A DNA stretch of 57,730 nucleotides from JADJNW01 sp964517175 (GCA_964517175.1 CAZFBU010000005.1:1-57730), one strand, 5' to 3'. Numbered from the stretch's first letter, positions 35,711 through 45,040 are shown. The notes: generated by a model from the letters alone, not told the origin. Program-made: numbers and translations.

Positions 35711-36449
35711 CGAGATAAATAATCTTGTGTAAAAAACGAATGCCCAGTGTCACTTCAAACGTCAGGTTGGTGATCTGGCGTTCGCGAATGGTGATCGTAT
35801 TGCCGATGTTGTTGGGGTTTGGATCGCGCACGTTGGGAATTTCCGGCTGGTTGTACTGATAGCTGAAATCGGGATTAACCGTAAACTCCAGTACACCGGC
35901 GATATATTCCGAAAAAGGAAACTCCAAACCACCGCCAATCGTTGCGCCGTAGTTGAATTTATTGACAAATTGATCAAAAGGATAGATGATGGCGTAGGGG
36001 TCACCTTCCTCAATGAAGTCCGGGCGCAATTTGGTGCCCAGCGTGTAGTCTGCCCGAACGCCAAGCAAATAATAGGCTTTCGCCGAAGTTCCGAGGTCGT
36101 ATTTTTTCTTGCCGCCGAGCGTCAGGGAAACATTTCTAAACTCAAACGGGATGGTCATCGCCGGAAAAATGACCTGGTTGCCATTGACAATCAGCGTTCT
36201 GCGGAAGGTACGAATGGCGCTGCCCTTCACGTGGTAGCCAAGCTGTGCGAAGAGCGCAAATTGATTGTCCTCCGGTGCGGATTCGATAAAACCGATGGCG
36301 TGGTAGCGATACAATGGATCACGCTGAAAGCTTTGATCCCATCGCTGTGTGCCGACGGTCAGCCCCCCCTTGATGCCAAAAGCATAGCTTTGTGCCTGCA
36401 CATGAGAAGTCATCAGCCAAATGACTGTTATCAGTAATGTATATCTCAT
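35703..36449 (-). CDS. PorT-like outer-membrane beta-barrel protein
   Basis: 248 residues with a signal peptide (cleavage after HVQAQ). The body resembles the outer-membrane beta-barrel family around PorT: it starts YAFGIKGGLTVGTQRW, has long amphipathic strands such as YGATIGGGLEFPFSEYI, and closes with FEVTLGIRFLHKIIY. PorT-type proteins are envelope components associated with type IX secretion in some Bacteroidota, but membership is uncertain by eye. First gene of the four-gene lptB operon, with a good promoter just upstream. Confidence 0.75.
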   Translation of the reverse strand: MRYTLLITVIWLMTSHVQAQSYAFGIKGGLTVGTQRWDQSFQRDPLYRYHAIGFIESAPEDNQFALFAQLGYHVKGSAIRTFRRTLIVNGNQVIFPAMTIPFEFRNVSLTLGGKKKYDLGTSAKAYYLLGVRADYTLGTKLRPDFIEEGDPYAIIYPFDQFVNKFNYGATIGGGLEFPFSEYIAGVLEFTVNPDFSYQYNQPEIPNVRDPNPNNIGNTITIRERQITNLTFEVTLGIRFLHKIIYLDD

Positions 36450-36493
36450 AAGCGAAATTTTATTTTCATGGATGCCGAAAAGTGCATTATACT

Positions 36494-36526
36494 GAAAAAT
36501 ATCCGTTCCGGCAATTTCGCTACAAA
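36494..36526 (-). promoter_or_regulatory. Promoter of the lptB operon
   Basis: Minus strand TTTG (36523-36526), 21 bases, then TATTTTTC (36494-36501), a seven-of-eight match to TAnnTTTG. It begins within the terminal codons region of the upstream hydrolase gene and leaves a leader of about 40 bases. Confidence 0.45.
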
Positions 36527-36527
36527 G

Positions 36528-37985
36528 TTACTTTACTTTTAGCTTCATACCCAATTGAATATTGTTTGAATTGAGATCGTTCAGCTTTTTTATAGCGTCC
36601 ACGGTTGTGTTGTAGCGCTGGGAGATATTCCAAAGGGTATCGCCTCTGGCTACGGTGTGGAATGCCGGTGCCGGGGGTACTTCTTTTTGAGGTTTTTTCT
36701 TAGGTTCCGGACGGTCGTCCACAAACAGCTCCTCCTCCTCGAAAAAGGAGTCCTCCTCTTCCGAAGCATTTTCCATCTGGTCTTCCACTTTTGTCGGCTC
36801 TGCAACCGGCACGACCGGCACGGCAGGGCGGTTGGGAGCGGTTTCCTTTTTCGGGGCTGGCGGCTCCGGTTTTTCCGGCTTTTCATGTACAACTACCAGC
36901 GGTTGGGCATCTGTTTCGGGGTCCGGTTCGACCTCCATCGTGTCGAGGAATATTTCTTCTTCCAGTCCATCGAATAAAAAGCCCGATTGCAGCGGCTCTA
37001 CCCTGGCAACATCCGCCTGAAGTTTCGGCGGATTGCTCACCTGCCCTCCCCGGATTTTGACGCGCTCTTCGGCTACCGGCTGGTCGCCGATCTGCATCCG
37101 GTTGCGCTCGTAGAGTTTAGATAAATCAACGGCATATTTATTGGAAACATCCGCCATCGTTTCGCCCGGCTCCACGTAGTGCCAGGTTTGCTTGCCGCGA
37201 TAGGCATTTCGCTTGGGTTGAATATAAACCTTTCTGCCTTCGGGCAATTGCTGCTCACCGCTGCGCAATTCTTCATTATAACTCAGCAGGCTGTTTACGG
37301 AAGTAAACGCACGTTTCGCGATAGCTTCCACCGGTTCATTATCGAAAGCAACGACGTATTTTACATCGTTATTAATCATGTAGCCATCTGTCGGCTCCCC
37401 TGGGCGAACCGGCGCATTGACGATGATGTCTTCGCTTTGGCCTGTCGGCAGCATTTTGTCGTATTGATGCAATTCATACCGCTCGATGAGGTCAATTAGT
37501 CGGTTGGCGTAACGAGGGTCGGTAGCATAGCCTGCGCTGCGCAGTCCGCGCGCCCAGCGTTTGTAGTCGGTGGGTTCCAGCCGAAACAAAAAGCCGTAGC
37601 GTTCGTATTTGGTGGGGTCCAGCAGGAATTCGGAATGCGCAATAAAGCTGGCTTCCGGGTTTTTGTAGCTACGGAAGCACGACTCAATGAGTCGGCCTTT
37701 GTCATCATAATCATCATCTTTTTTGTAATAGGTTTTGCCGTCCCATTGTTTGTTGCATTTAATGCCGAAATGGTTGTTAGCCCGGCGGGCCAGATCGCTT
37801 TTGCCGGCGCCGCTTTCCAGGAGGGCCTGTGCCAGTTTGATACTCGCCGGCACACCTGCCCGTTCCATTTCTCGAATGGCAATATCCTGGTACTGCTCGA
37901 TGTAGTTCAGGTAATCCTGGTGCTGGGCCAGGGTAAGGTTTGCCGCCAGTACCAGCAATGTCAACAACAAAACTCTCGCTTGCAT
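36528..37985 (-). CDS. Exported glucosaminidase (GH73) with LysM domains
   Basis: About 485 residues. Signal peptide ending NLTLAQ. The N-acetylglucosaminidase domain spans about 28-175 and carries the GH73 signature ASIKLAQALLESGAGKSDLA with the catalytic Glu and NNHFGIKC. LysM-like segments follow (around FDNEPVEAIAKRAF and YVEPGETMADVSNKYAV), then a Pro/Glu-rich linker and a typical C-terminal LysM (VARGDTLWNISQRYNTTVDA). It cleaves the glycan strands of peptidoglycan; LysM anchors it to the wall. The ATG at 37985 starts the signal MQARVLLLTLL; 37991 is an alternative. Confidence 0.92.
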   Translation of the reverse strand: MQARVLLLTLLVLAANLTLAQHQDYLNYIEQYQDIAIREMERAGVPASIKLAQALLESGAGKSDLARRANNHFGIKCNKQWDGKTYYKKDDDYDDKGRLIESCFRSYKNPEASFIAHSEFLLDPTKYERYGFLFRLEPTDYKRWARGLRSAGYATDPRYANRLIDLIERYELHQYDKMLPTGQSEDIIVNAPVRPGEPTDGYMINNDVKYVVAFDNEPVEAIAKRAFTSVNSLLSYNEELRSGEQQLPEGRKVYIQPKRNAYRGKQTWHYVEPGETMADVSNKYAVDLSKLYERNRMQIGDQPVAEERVKIRGGQVSNPPKLQADVARVEPLQSGFLFDGLEEEIFLDTMEVEPDPETDAQPLVVVHEKPEKPEPPAPKKETAPNRPAVPVVPVAEPTKVEDQMENASEEEDSFFEEEELFVDDRPEPKKKPQKEVPPAPAFHTVARGDTLWNISQRYNTTVDAIKKLNDLNSNNIQLGMKLKVK

Positions 37986-38115
37986 GGTCAAAATTTTTAA
38001 TGGGGGTGATGCAAATATCCTGCTGTCAGATAACGATTTTTACGATTGAAAATGATATTAGTTGCTTGCGTATTATCTTTTTTTTAACGTTCCGATAGAT
38101 TTGTATTAGTATTTT

Positions 38116-39360
38116 TCAAAAAAACAGTGTAATCAGAAACGTGGTGACCGTAGCAATAAAGCCAACCATAAAAATATTATAAGAAGCTGTCAGGTATTGA
38201 TATTTCTTTTCCAGCACTTTGCCCAGGTTGTAGAGGTCGCGCGTGAGATTACCGTACAGCAATTCGCTGTCGCGAAACATGGCATCCATGGCTTCCTCGT
38301 ATTCGTCGGGATCAAGCTGAACGAAATTGCCAAAAAACACCAGATTCTTGCGCTTCTCCTGCGGCAGCATTTCCGGGTGGTTCAGTTTAGTGATTTTCGG
38401 GCGCGCCGACAACACGGCAAAAATGAGCGACGCCAGCCCCGTGACCAGAAAAATGATGATGGGCAGGACGATCTGGGGGTTGGTTTCGGCATAATTACGA
38501 TACGACAAAATAGAAATCAGCACCGAAATCAGAATAGAATTGACGCTAATCATGATATTCGCTTTATTATCGGCAATGGAACTGAGGTTGATATGATTGC
38601 GATAGTTCGCCCGGAAGAAAGTCTGGATAGCCCGCGCCGGCGACTCGTCGATGCCCTGAAAGTTTCGCAGTTCCGCACGACCGATGCCTGGCGCTTCCTC
38701 GCGCTGGCTGGTTTTTTCCAGCACCCGCTTTTGGCTGTGGATGTTTTGCGCCAGTACGGGTTCGTATTGGGTTTTGGCGAAGTGGGTATGCAATTTCAGG
38801 TTGAGCAATTGCAGCAATTGTCGCTCTGCCCAGGCTTTTTTGTCGTACTTTTGGTCAAGCATAAACTCTAGTTCCAATCGCAACAGCGGACTTTTTTCCT
38901 CAAAGCCTTCGACGTAAGCAGTAATAATTTGGGCATCCGCCAGTATTTTTTCTTCCAGCGTAGTTGGGATGGTCTGGGTAGCCGTTGCCTGCATGATGCG
39001 CAAAACGGCGCGCTGCCCATCCTCGGGGTATTCGCGCAAAGCCAGGAATCGTTGCGCCTGATCGAGGCTGCTACGCAGAAAGTTTTCATAGTCAAACAGA
39101 TAGCCGACCGGCAGAAACCAGGCTGCCAGTTGGGCAATTTCCGTCTGCTGCCTGGAAGCGCCGACAGAGCGGCTGATTTCGCCGACTTTTTGCGCCAGCG
39201 ACTGCGCGAAAGCGTAATTGTGCAACAGCAACCGGGCATTTTGATGCTTATTGTGCAAATTCAGCACCTGCTCGCCTGCCTCCGCCACGATATTGGACAC
39301 GAAAATTTCCGCAGATGTTTCGTTCATAGGGTCTGAGTTAACATTTTTCTGCAAACGCAT
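38116..39360 (-). CDS. HD-like/DUF5706 membrane protein (Pycsar effector-like)
   Basis: 414 residues. The N-terminal 200 residues keep the helical pattern of an HD phosphohydrolase (HNYAFAQSLAQKV; later EKILADAQI), but the metal-binding HD pair reads LP (AAWFLPVGY). The C-terminal part matches the PycTM/DUF5706 layout: SSIADNKANIMISVNSILISVLISIL starting a membrane hairpin (about 268-330), a soluble segment, and a last helix (about 390-413). PycTM proteins are proposed to damage the membrane on sensing a cyclic pyrimidine nucleotide. No cyclase gene is adjacent, and many Bacteroidota carry such proteins without one. Start could be the ATG at 39327. Confidence 0.78.
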   Translation of the reverse strand: MRLQKNVNSDPMNETSAEIFVSNIVAEAGEQVLNLHNKHQNARLLLHNYAFAQSLAQKVGEISRSVGASRQQTEIAQLAAWFLPVGYLFDYENFLRSSLDQAQRFLALREYPEDGQRAVLRIMQATATQTIPTTLEEKILADAQIITAYVEGFEEKSPLLRLELEFMLDQKYDKKAWAERQLLQLLNLKLHTHFAKTQYEPVLAQNIHSQKRVLEKTSQREEAPGIGRAELRNFQGIDESPARAIQTFFRANYRNHINLSSIADNKANIMISVNSILISVLISILSYRNYAETNPQIVLPIIIFLVTGLASLIFAVLSARPKITKLNHPEMLPQEKRKNLVFFGNFVQLDPDEYEEAMDAMFRDSELLYGNLTRDLYNLGKVLEKKYQYLTASYNIFMVGFIATVTTFLITLFF

Positions 39361-39575
39361 GGAATGACAAGATAGTATAATTTTGCGATTTTATCGCCGG
39401 GACGCGGTAGTAAGGGTTCGGATTAAAAACCAATTAGACGCACCCGAATGTGCTTGCGCAATATTTCGTACAAAGACGCTAAGACGTGGTTCAGTGCAAA
39501 TATCTACCCGTAGTATTACCAAGTGTGAATTTATGCAAACAAAATAATCTCGAAAATGAGATACAACCATAGATT

Positions 39576-41054
39576 CTACTTCAGCCTTGAAAGCCCCGCT
39601 TTCGCCTTCTGGTGCAAATCATTGCGGTACTCATTGGGGTTCATAGCGAGGCAGTCTTGAAAAGCTTTGGCGGCCTGGGCCTGCTGTCCCTGCACTTCAT
39701 GGATAAAGCCCATTTGCAGGGCGGCGTTGCAGGCGAAATACTCCTGGCGGTTGCGCCCGAGCGTAATGGCTTTTCCATAAAATTCCAGCGCCTCATCGTA
39801 GCGTTTCAACCCGTGAAGTACGCGCCCCGTGCGGTAAAAATACTCCAGCAAGTGTACCGTTTGCGGAAAGTTTTGTTCGGATTTTGCGACAAGCAAATGA
39901 TAAGCCCGCTGGAAATACCCTCCGTCGAACAGCAACCGCGCCTGCACGAGGCCCGCATCCGCCGGCAGAGTGGCATTAGCTTCGCGCAGCGCATCCTGAT
40001 CGCCGCCGGTTTCGGCATATCCGTACTGCTTTATTTTTGTCATAAAATTCTGATAACCCCCATCATTGCCCCGAATCAGCGCCGACCACGCGAGCTTTTG
40101 GTAAGCAGCCTTGATGTTTTCTCTACCTCGGGTTTGCTGTAAAAAACGAGAAAAAAGAACATCGGTATCCGGATCGAGGCGGCGCAGTTTGGCCAGTCCC
40201 AGCAGAAAGTCAATCTGTGGAATATCTACAAAAGCTTTGCCTTTCGGGAAGTTTTGCAGCAATGCAATGGACTGGTCGTTGCGCCCGGAGCGCATTGCGA
40301 CATTTGCCATGACAAAGGCGTGCAGCGGATTGGTAGCCGGTTGCATGCCAGCTTGTCGCAAAATCTGCCAGGCGCGCTCGCCGTCGCCATCGATGTAGAG
40401 CAGAATGGTTGCGTACATGACGGCGGTTTCGGCGGCGAAGATGAAGTCATGCCCCTGTGCGTGTTGCAGCACTTCCCGCAGTTCGCGCTTGCCCTGTGCC
40501 AGGGTGCCGTTCAGGCAGGTGAACGTTCGCACCGCCCATTGGTAGTTGTCGGGAACGTAGCCCGCCAGCGCATGGATGACGCCGAGGTCTTTTTTGTTTG
40601 GCAGGAAGTCGGGGAATTTTTCCTGATTGCGATGCAACAACCGGCAGGCCTTGTTTACATCGCTGAAGCCGGCAACCCATTCGCCGAAGCGAAATTTCAC
40701 CAGCGCCCACTGCATGCGCACATCCGCCTGCGCAAAGAGGAAGTAAGGCGAGCTGCTGTCGCCACTGCTGATTTTAGACAGGCGCGCTTCCTGGTTTTTT
40801 TTCAGCAGGTTGAAGTCATCGGGGTTCGGATTTAAATACAAGTTAAGAAAGTCGATGTAGTTTTCGATGTGATAGACGGTCAGGTTGTGGGGGTCGTACA
40901 ATTTGACCTGGGCGAGCGTCAGTCGGGCTTCCCGAAAGCGGAGGCTGGTAGCTTGCTCATAGGCCCGGCGCACGTCTGGCGTGAATTCAAAATGCCCCTC
41001 CGCCCGCAAGGCAAGCGGTATCAATAATGCGAAAATGATGCCTGGATATTTCAC
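39576..41054 (-). CDS. Exported tetratricopeptide-repeat protein
   Basis: 492 residues with a signal peptide ending LALRAEG. The chain is helical throughout; clear TPR units appear near the C terminus (LHGLKRYDEALEFYGKAI and VQGQQAQAAKAFQDCLAMNP) and weaker ones earlier. The N-terminal part (RRAYEQATSLRFREARLTL) resembles a conserved Bacteroidota TPR family of unknown function. It is probably periplasmic. It stands between the PycTM-like gene and the zinc-ribbon gene and shares their strand, with 215 and 178 bases of spacing, so each is probably transcribed separately. Confidence 0.82.
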   Translation of the reverse strand: MKYPGIIFALLIPLALRAEGHFEFTPDVRRAYEQATSLRFREARLTLAQVKLYDPHNLTVYHIENYIDFLNLYLNPNPDDFNLLKKNQEARLSKISSGDSSSPYFLFAQADVRMQWALVKFRFGEWVAGFSDVNKACRLLHRNQEKFPDFLPNKKDLGVIHALAGYVPDNYQWAVRTFTCLNGTLAQGKRELREVLQHAQGHDFIFAAETAVMYATILLYIDGDGERAWQILRQAGMQPATNPLHAFVMANVAMRSGRNDQSIALLQNFPKGKAFVDIPQIDFLLGLAKLRRLDPDTDVLFSRFLQQTRGRENIKAAYQKLAWSALIRGNDGGYQNFMTKIKQYGYAETGGDQDALREANATLPADAGLVQARLLFDGGYFQRAYHLLVAKSEQNFPQTVHLLEYFYRTGRVLHGLKRYDEALEFYGKAITLGRNRQEYFACNAALQMGFIHEVQGQQAQAAKAFQDCLAMNPNEYRNDLHQKAKAGLSRLK

Positions 41055-41130
41055 GGGAATAGCAGTCTTTTACAGTTTACTTCATGATTGCAAAAAATAA
41101 ACGCGTAATAATTTGTTAACCAGTGTATTA

Positions 41131-41182
41131 AAAACAAAAAGCCCTGAGCAATCCGGGCGATGCCATGACCTCAAGGCTTTTG
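41131..41182 (-). terminator. Terminator of the zinc-ribbon gene
   Basis: AAAAGCCCTGAG (41137-41148) pairs with CTCAAGGCTTTT (41170-41181), 11 of 12 positions. On the minus strand the stem is followed by TTTTTGTTTTT, a good U-tract. A smaller hairpin lies in the loop. Confidence 0.7.
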
Positions 41183-41232
41183 TGTAATTGTTGTGTTTCT
41201 TGTATCGCAATGATGGTACCGAATCGGCAGCA

Positions 41233-41982
41233 TCAACTTTGTTCTGCTGGTTCTCTGACCAGGCTTTCGTCCACCAGTATGCGGCCGCAGTGTTCGCAGG
41301 CGATGATTTTCTTGTGCATGGCGATTTCCACCTGCAATTGGGGTGGAATCTGATTGAAGCAACCGCCGCAGGAGTCGCGTTCTACGGTTACCACTGCCAA
41401 TCCGTTGCGATAATTGGAACGAATTTTGGTGTAAGCCCGAATCAGTCGGTCTTCGACATTCTTGCGCGCCGATTCCGATTTCTTACGCAGCTTTTCCTCT
41501 TCCTTTTCGGTCTTTTCCGTTATCTTTTCGAGTTCTACTTTCTTGGCTTCCAGTTCTTTGCGCTTTTTTTCCAGGCGCTCTTCGGTAGCGTGGAGCGTAA
41601 CTTCTTTTTTTTCCAGTTCTTCCGTCGCTTTTCCAATCTTCTTTTCCGAAAGCTTAATCTCCAGCTGCTGGAAGTCCAGTTCTTTGGTCAGCGCCTCAAA
41701 TTCCCGATTGTTCTTCACATTGTCCAGCTGTACCTTATACCGCTGTATTGCTGCTTCGGCTTCCTTGATGTTGGCCTGGTGCGTGCGAATTTCTTCCTGC
41801 ATTTCCTCAAAATTGCTCTTGACTTTACTGACGCGGTGCTCCAGTCCCACAATTTCATCTTCCAGATCCTGCACTTCGTCGGGTAGTTCTCCTTTGAGAA
41901 TTTGAATCTCATCTATCTGAGAATCAATCAATTGAAGCTGATACAAGGTTCTTAACGTTTCTTCTACGGTCTTTTCAGCCAT
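41233..41982 (-). CDS. Coiled-coil protein with C4-type zinc ribbon (CT398-like)
   Basis: 249 residues. Residues about 10-180 form a long antiparallel coiled coil rich in Glu and Lys. The C terminus has a zinc ribbon with two CxxC pairs (DSCGGCFNQI and ACEHCGRIL), as in the zf-RING_7/CT398 family. Related proteins bind nucleic acid or the sigma54/flagellar machinery in other phyla. In Bacteroidota it is regularly found after the nif3 gene, as here (131 bases apart), but the cellular role is not settled. Confidence 0.88.
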   Translation of the reverse strand: MAEKTVEETLRTLYQLQLIDSQIDEIQILKGELPDEVQDLEDEIVGLEHRVSKVKSNFEEMQEEIRTHQANIKEAEAAIQRYKVQLDNVKNNREFEALTKELDFQQLEIKLSEKKIGKATEELEKKEVTLHATEERLEKKRKELEAKKVELEKITEKTEKEEEKLRKKSESARKNVEDRLIRAYTKIRSNYRNGLAVVTVERDSCGGCFNQIPPQLQVEIAMHKKIIACEHCGRILVDESLVREPAEQS

Positions 41983-42113
41983 TTTTATATTAAATTTAAT
42001 ATTGTGATGTTGACCTATGGTGATACGGTGATAAGTTGACTTTATAAATGATAGAAAAATGCTGTAAAAAACACCTGTAAATCAATCTCTCACCCGATCA
42101 CTACACTTTAACT

Positions 42114-43133
42114 TTACAAATAATAAACGGGATTAGTTTTCACTTCCGTACAATGGAGCGCAAAATTACTAAATTTTTTCGAGATTATTTCATACAATAA
42201 TTCGATAGTAAACTGCTCACTTTCAAAATGTCCGATGTCAGCAATGACGATTTTGCCGTCTGCATCGAAGAATTCGTGATATTTGTAATCGGCGGTCACA
42301 AAAACATCCGCGCCCTGCCCGATGGCGTCCCGCAGCAAAAAGCCGCCGGCACCGCCGCAAACCGCTATGGTCTGCACATCTTTGCCCAGAATAGCCGTGT
42401 GCCGTACGCAGCCCGCGTGCATTGTTTCCTTGAGTTGCTTCAGGAAATCCAGTTCCGACAGCGGCGCTGGCAATTCGCCGATCATGCCTGAGCCAACGGA
42501 TGCACTCGGCGTATTCAGATCAAAAACTTCCGCCCGCAGGTCGTGCCTGCGCAGAATACTTTGCACTTTTCTTTCCAGACCGCTGGGCATCGTTGCCTCC
42601 AGCCGGACAAATTCTTCGCTTCCATCCGCCGTGTAGCTGATCTGGCTCAGGGCATTCACTTCCGTCAAGCCGGCATTCAGCAGCAGGTTGCGAATAATCT
42701 TCAGGCTATCGGGCGCTACCGGAACGGCAAGTCGCCGCTGTACCTGCTTTGGCGCGAGGATGCGCGTATTTTCCAGCCCCAGCTTCGCACAAATTTTGGC
42801 ATTCACGCCTTGTTGATACACATTGTCGAGATTGGTATGAATGGCGTAAATGGCAATGTCGTTTTTGATGGCTTTGATGACGGTACGCTCTACGTAATTT
42901 CGCCCGGTCAGTTGTTTCAAACCCCGAAAAACGATGGGATGGTGCGCCACAACCAGATTACACCCCTTGCCAATAGCTTCCGCCACAACCGCTTCCGTAG
43001 AATCCAGGCAGAAAAGCACGCCTTCAATCTCTGCATTCGGATCACCGACGATCAGTCCGGCATTGTCGTAGCTTTCCTGATACACCGGCGGCGCAATCGT
43101 TTCGAGGTATGTAGTTAATTCTTTGATTTTCAT
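42114..43133 (-). CDS. Nif3-like dinuclear metal centre protein (GTP cyclohydrolase 1 type 2 homolog)
   Basis: 339 residues. The two Nif3 halves are separated by an inserted domain (about 130-220). Metal-ligand motifs are present: NLVVAHHPIVFRG and IHTNLDNV in the first half, and ADIGHFESEQF in the second. The family forms a toroidal hexamer with a two-metal site; its substrate is not firmly known. Length fits the longer family members (about 365). The gene precedes the zinc-ribbon coiled-coil gene and follows the heptose adenylyltransferase gene by 61 bases. Confidence 0.93.
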   Translation of the reverse strand: MKIKELTTYLETIAPPVYQESYDNAGLIVGDPNAEIEGVLFCLDSTEAVVAEAIGKGCNLVVAHHPIVFRGLKQLTGRNYVERTVIKAIKNDIAIYAIHTNLDNVYQQGVNAKICAKLGLENTRILAPKQVQRRLAVPVAPDSLKIIRNLLLNAGLTEVNALSQISYTADGSEEFVRLEATMPSGLERKVQSILRRHDLRAEVFDLNTPSASVGSGMIGELPAPLSELDFLKQLKETMHAGCVRHTAILGKDVQTIAVCGGAGGFLLRDAIGQGADVFVTADYKYHEFFDADGKIVIADIGHFESEQFTIELLYEIISKKFSNFALHCTEVKTNPVYYL

Positions 43134-43194
43134 AAATGGATTGTTATTGGTTACTGGTTATTCGTGAATAAAGTGCAGCCACAAATAACAGCTT

Positions 43195-43686
43195 TCACCA
43201 ACTTCTGATTTTCGTTTCAATCGCCGTGGTAGAATATCCTTCAATATAAGGCAAACTGCGCACTTCACCGCCATTTGCCAGCACAATATCCGAGCCGACG
43301 ATATCCTTGGGTTGCCAGTCGCCGCCTTTCACTAAAACGTCAGGCAGTACAACTTTGATCAATTCCAGCGGAGTATCCTGTTCAAAAACGACTACCGCAT
43401 CCACGAACGCCAGCGCTGCCAGCAAGTGCTGCCGGGTCGTTTCGTCATTGATCGGGCGGTGCGCTCCCTTGAGGCGACGAACGGAATCCGCACTGTTCAA
43501 ACCGATCACCAGTCGATCGCCCAGATCGCGTGCCGCCGCCAGATAATGGATGTGCCCGTAGTGCAGAATATCGAAGCAACCATTGGTAAATACGACGCAC
43601 TCGTCCCCGGCTTTCCAGGCATTGACGGTCTTTTTGGCTTGATCCCAATTTTGAATTTTAGCACTGATCTTTTCGATGGTTTGCAT
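43195..43686 (-). CDS. rfaE2: D-glycero-beta-D-manno-heptose 1-phosphate adenylyltransferase
   Basis: About 163 residues, corresponding to the C-terminal, nucleotidyltransferase half of HldE. The nucleotide-binding motif is FTNGCFDILHYGHIHYL, and a second signature is LVIGLNSADSVRRLKG. It adenylates heptose-1-phosphate to make ADP-heptose for the LPS core. The kinase half must be encoded elsewhere. The ATG at 43686 (MQTIEKIS) is preferred to 43698. It follows the flippase-like gene by 34 bases. Confidence 0.92.
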   Translation of the reverse strand: MQTIEKISAKIQNWDQAKKTVNAWKAGDECVVFTNGCFDILHYGHIHYLAAARDLGDRLVIGLNSADSVRRLKGAHRPINDETTRQHLLAALAFVDAVVVFEQDTPLELIKVVLPDVLVKGGDWQPKDIVGSDIVLANGGEVRSLPYIEGYSTTAIETKIRSW

Positions 43687-43720
43687 AACAATTAGCAATT
43701 TTCAATCAAGAATCAACCAT

Positions 43721-44791
43721 TCAAACTGTCGCCGGTACCGGTTGATAATTTTTATTCAAATTCGGCAAGAACAATAACGCTAAAATTCCCCAAAAAACAT
43801 TACAGCCCAACTGAATGGAGAAAAAGGCAATATTCGCAAAGGAAAAGCCATCATCGCCGCTCACGCCATAAAAGCCCAGCGCCAACTGCACCAGAAAATG
43901 GTACGTACCCATGCCTCCCGGCGACGGGATCACGATGCCCCAGGCGCCGAAAACAAAGGTCGTGAGCGCTGCCAGCATCGGCAAATCCGCCGTTGGCGCG
44001 AAGGAAAGCAGGCAAAAGTAATTCATCAGGAAATACATCAGCCAGATGTTGATGCTGTGGAAAACGAACAGCCACGGACGTTCTACGCGCCGGATAGTCT
44101 GGATACCCTGCCCAAAGCCTCTGATGATGGTCGCTATTTTTTGCACAATTGCGATCTGCATCAGTTGTTTGCGGAAAGCATAAAACAAGCCCAGAACAGC
44201 TACCCCGGCGATGGCAAGGATCGCCAGAACCGAGCCGCTTCCGCCGAAGCGCCCACTCAGATCGACGTACTCATTGGCGAAAGCCCAAATTTTATCAAAA
44301 TCCAGCACCAGCGCCAGTCCGGTCAGTAAGAAAATACTGAGCACATCCACAATTCGATCAACAACCACGGTGCCCATTACCTTTTCTACCGGCATTTTTT
44401 CGTAGCGCGCCATCATGCCCGCCCGCACCACTTCACCCATTCGCGGCAAGCCGAGATTGGCAAAGTAGCCCACGATGGTGGTCAGCAACGCATTGGAAAA
44501 GCGGGGCTGGTAGCCCAGCGTACGCAGCAGCATATTCCAGCGGATAGCGCGACTCACATTGCTCATCGCATAGGTTGCGAAGACCATCAATATCCAGAAA
44601 TAATTAACACTGCGAAAGTCTTTCCACACCTTATTCAGCAGACTGCAATCCTCGGCAGCGATACCCCGAAGCGCGCATTCTTCCTGGTAGGCGGCATTTT
44701 GACTACGATATACGAGGTACAGAATCGTGACGCCAATGCTCAAAAACAGTAAAAATTTCAGAAAATTAAAAAGCTGCTTTTTGGAAATCAT
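43721..44791 (-). CDS. Flippase-like membrane protein (lysylphosphatidylglycerol synthase TM-region family)
   Basis: About 356 residues with about 8 membrane segments. The family signatures VSRAIRWNMLLRTLG and LPRMGEVVRAGMMARYEKM are present, as is the late GIVIPSPGGMGTYHF motif. The family (UPF0104/AglD-like) includes the flippase half of MprF and proteins thought to move lipid-linked molecules. There is no aminoacyltransferase domain, so it is not a complete MprF. It is first in a same-strand run with rfaE2 and nif3. The start at 44791 (MISKKQLFNFL) is preferred to 44806. Confidence 0.88.
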   Translation of the reverse strand: MISKKQLFNFLKFLLFLSIGVTILYLVYRSQNAAYQEECALRGIAAEDCSLLNKVWKDFRSVNYFWILMVFATYAMSNVSRAIRWNMLLRTLGYQPRFSNALLTTIVGYFANLGLPRMGEVVRAGMMARYEKMPVEKVMGTVVVDRIVDVLSIFLLTGLALVLDFDKIWAFANEYVDLSGRFGGSGSVLAILAIAGVAVLGLFYAFRKQLMQIAIVQKIATIIRGFGQGIQTIRRVERPWLFVFHSINIWLMYFLMNYFCLLSFAPTADLPMLAALTTFVFGAWGIVIPSPGGMGTYHFLVQLALGFYGVSGDDGFSFANIAFFSIQLGCNVFWGILALLFLPNLNKNYQPVPATV

Positions 44792-44879
44792 TACACAAGC
44801 ATTCAAATATTAAAGGCAGCAAAGTTGTGGAAGTTTTTCCAGATTTTAGTCTTTTGGCATTCGCTTTTCGCAAATCACC

Positions 44880-45040
44880 TATCACCTATTCCCTATNNNN
44901 NNNNNNNNNNNNNNNNNNNNNNNNNNNNNNNNNNNNNNNNNNNNNNNNNNNNNNNNNNNNNNNNNNNNNNNNNNNNNNNNNNNNNNNNNNNNNNNNCCTA
45001 TCACCTATCACCCATCACCTATTCCCCATCACCTAATTCA
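44880..45040. repeat. Tandem TCACCTAT-type repeat spanning an assembly gap
   Basis: On both sides of the 100-N run at 44897-44996 the sequence repeats short units of the form (C/T)CACCTAT and CCCATCACCTATTCC. It lies between the panD and flippase-like genes. The unit is 7-9 bases and lacks distinct spacers, so it is not a CRISPR. The true array length is unknown. Confidence 0.7.
44897..44996. other. Assembly gap (100 N)
   Basis: Gap of unknown size inside the TCACCTAT tandem repeat. Confidence 0.95.

Noticed and set aside
38116..39360. Complete Pycsar operon
   Set aside because: No nucleotide cyclase gene is present on either side, so only a lone effector-like gene can be claimed.
44880..45040. 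Possible CRISPR array
   Set aside because: Units are 7-9 bases, directly adjacent and without unique spacers; no cas gene is nearby.
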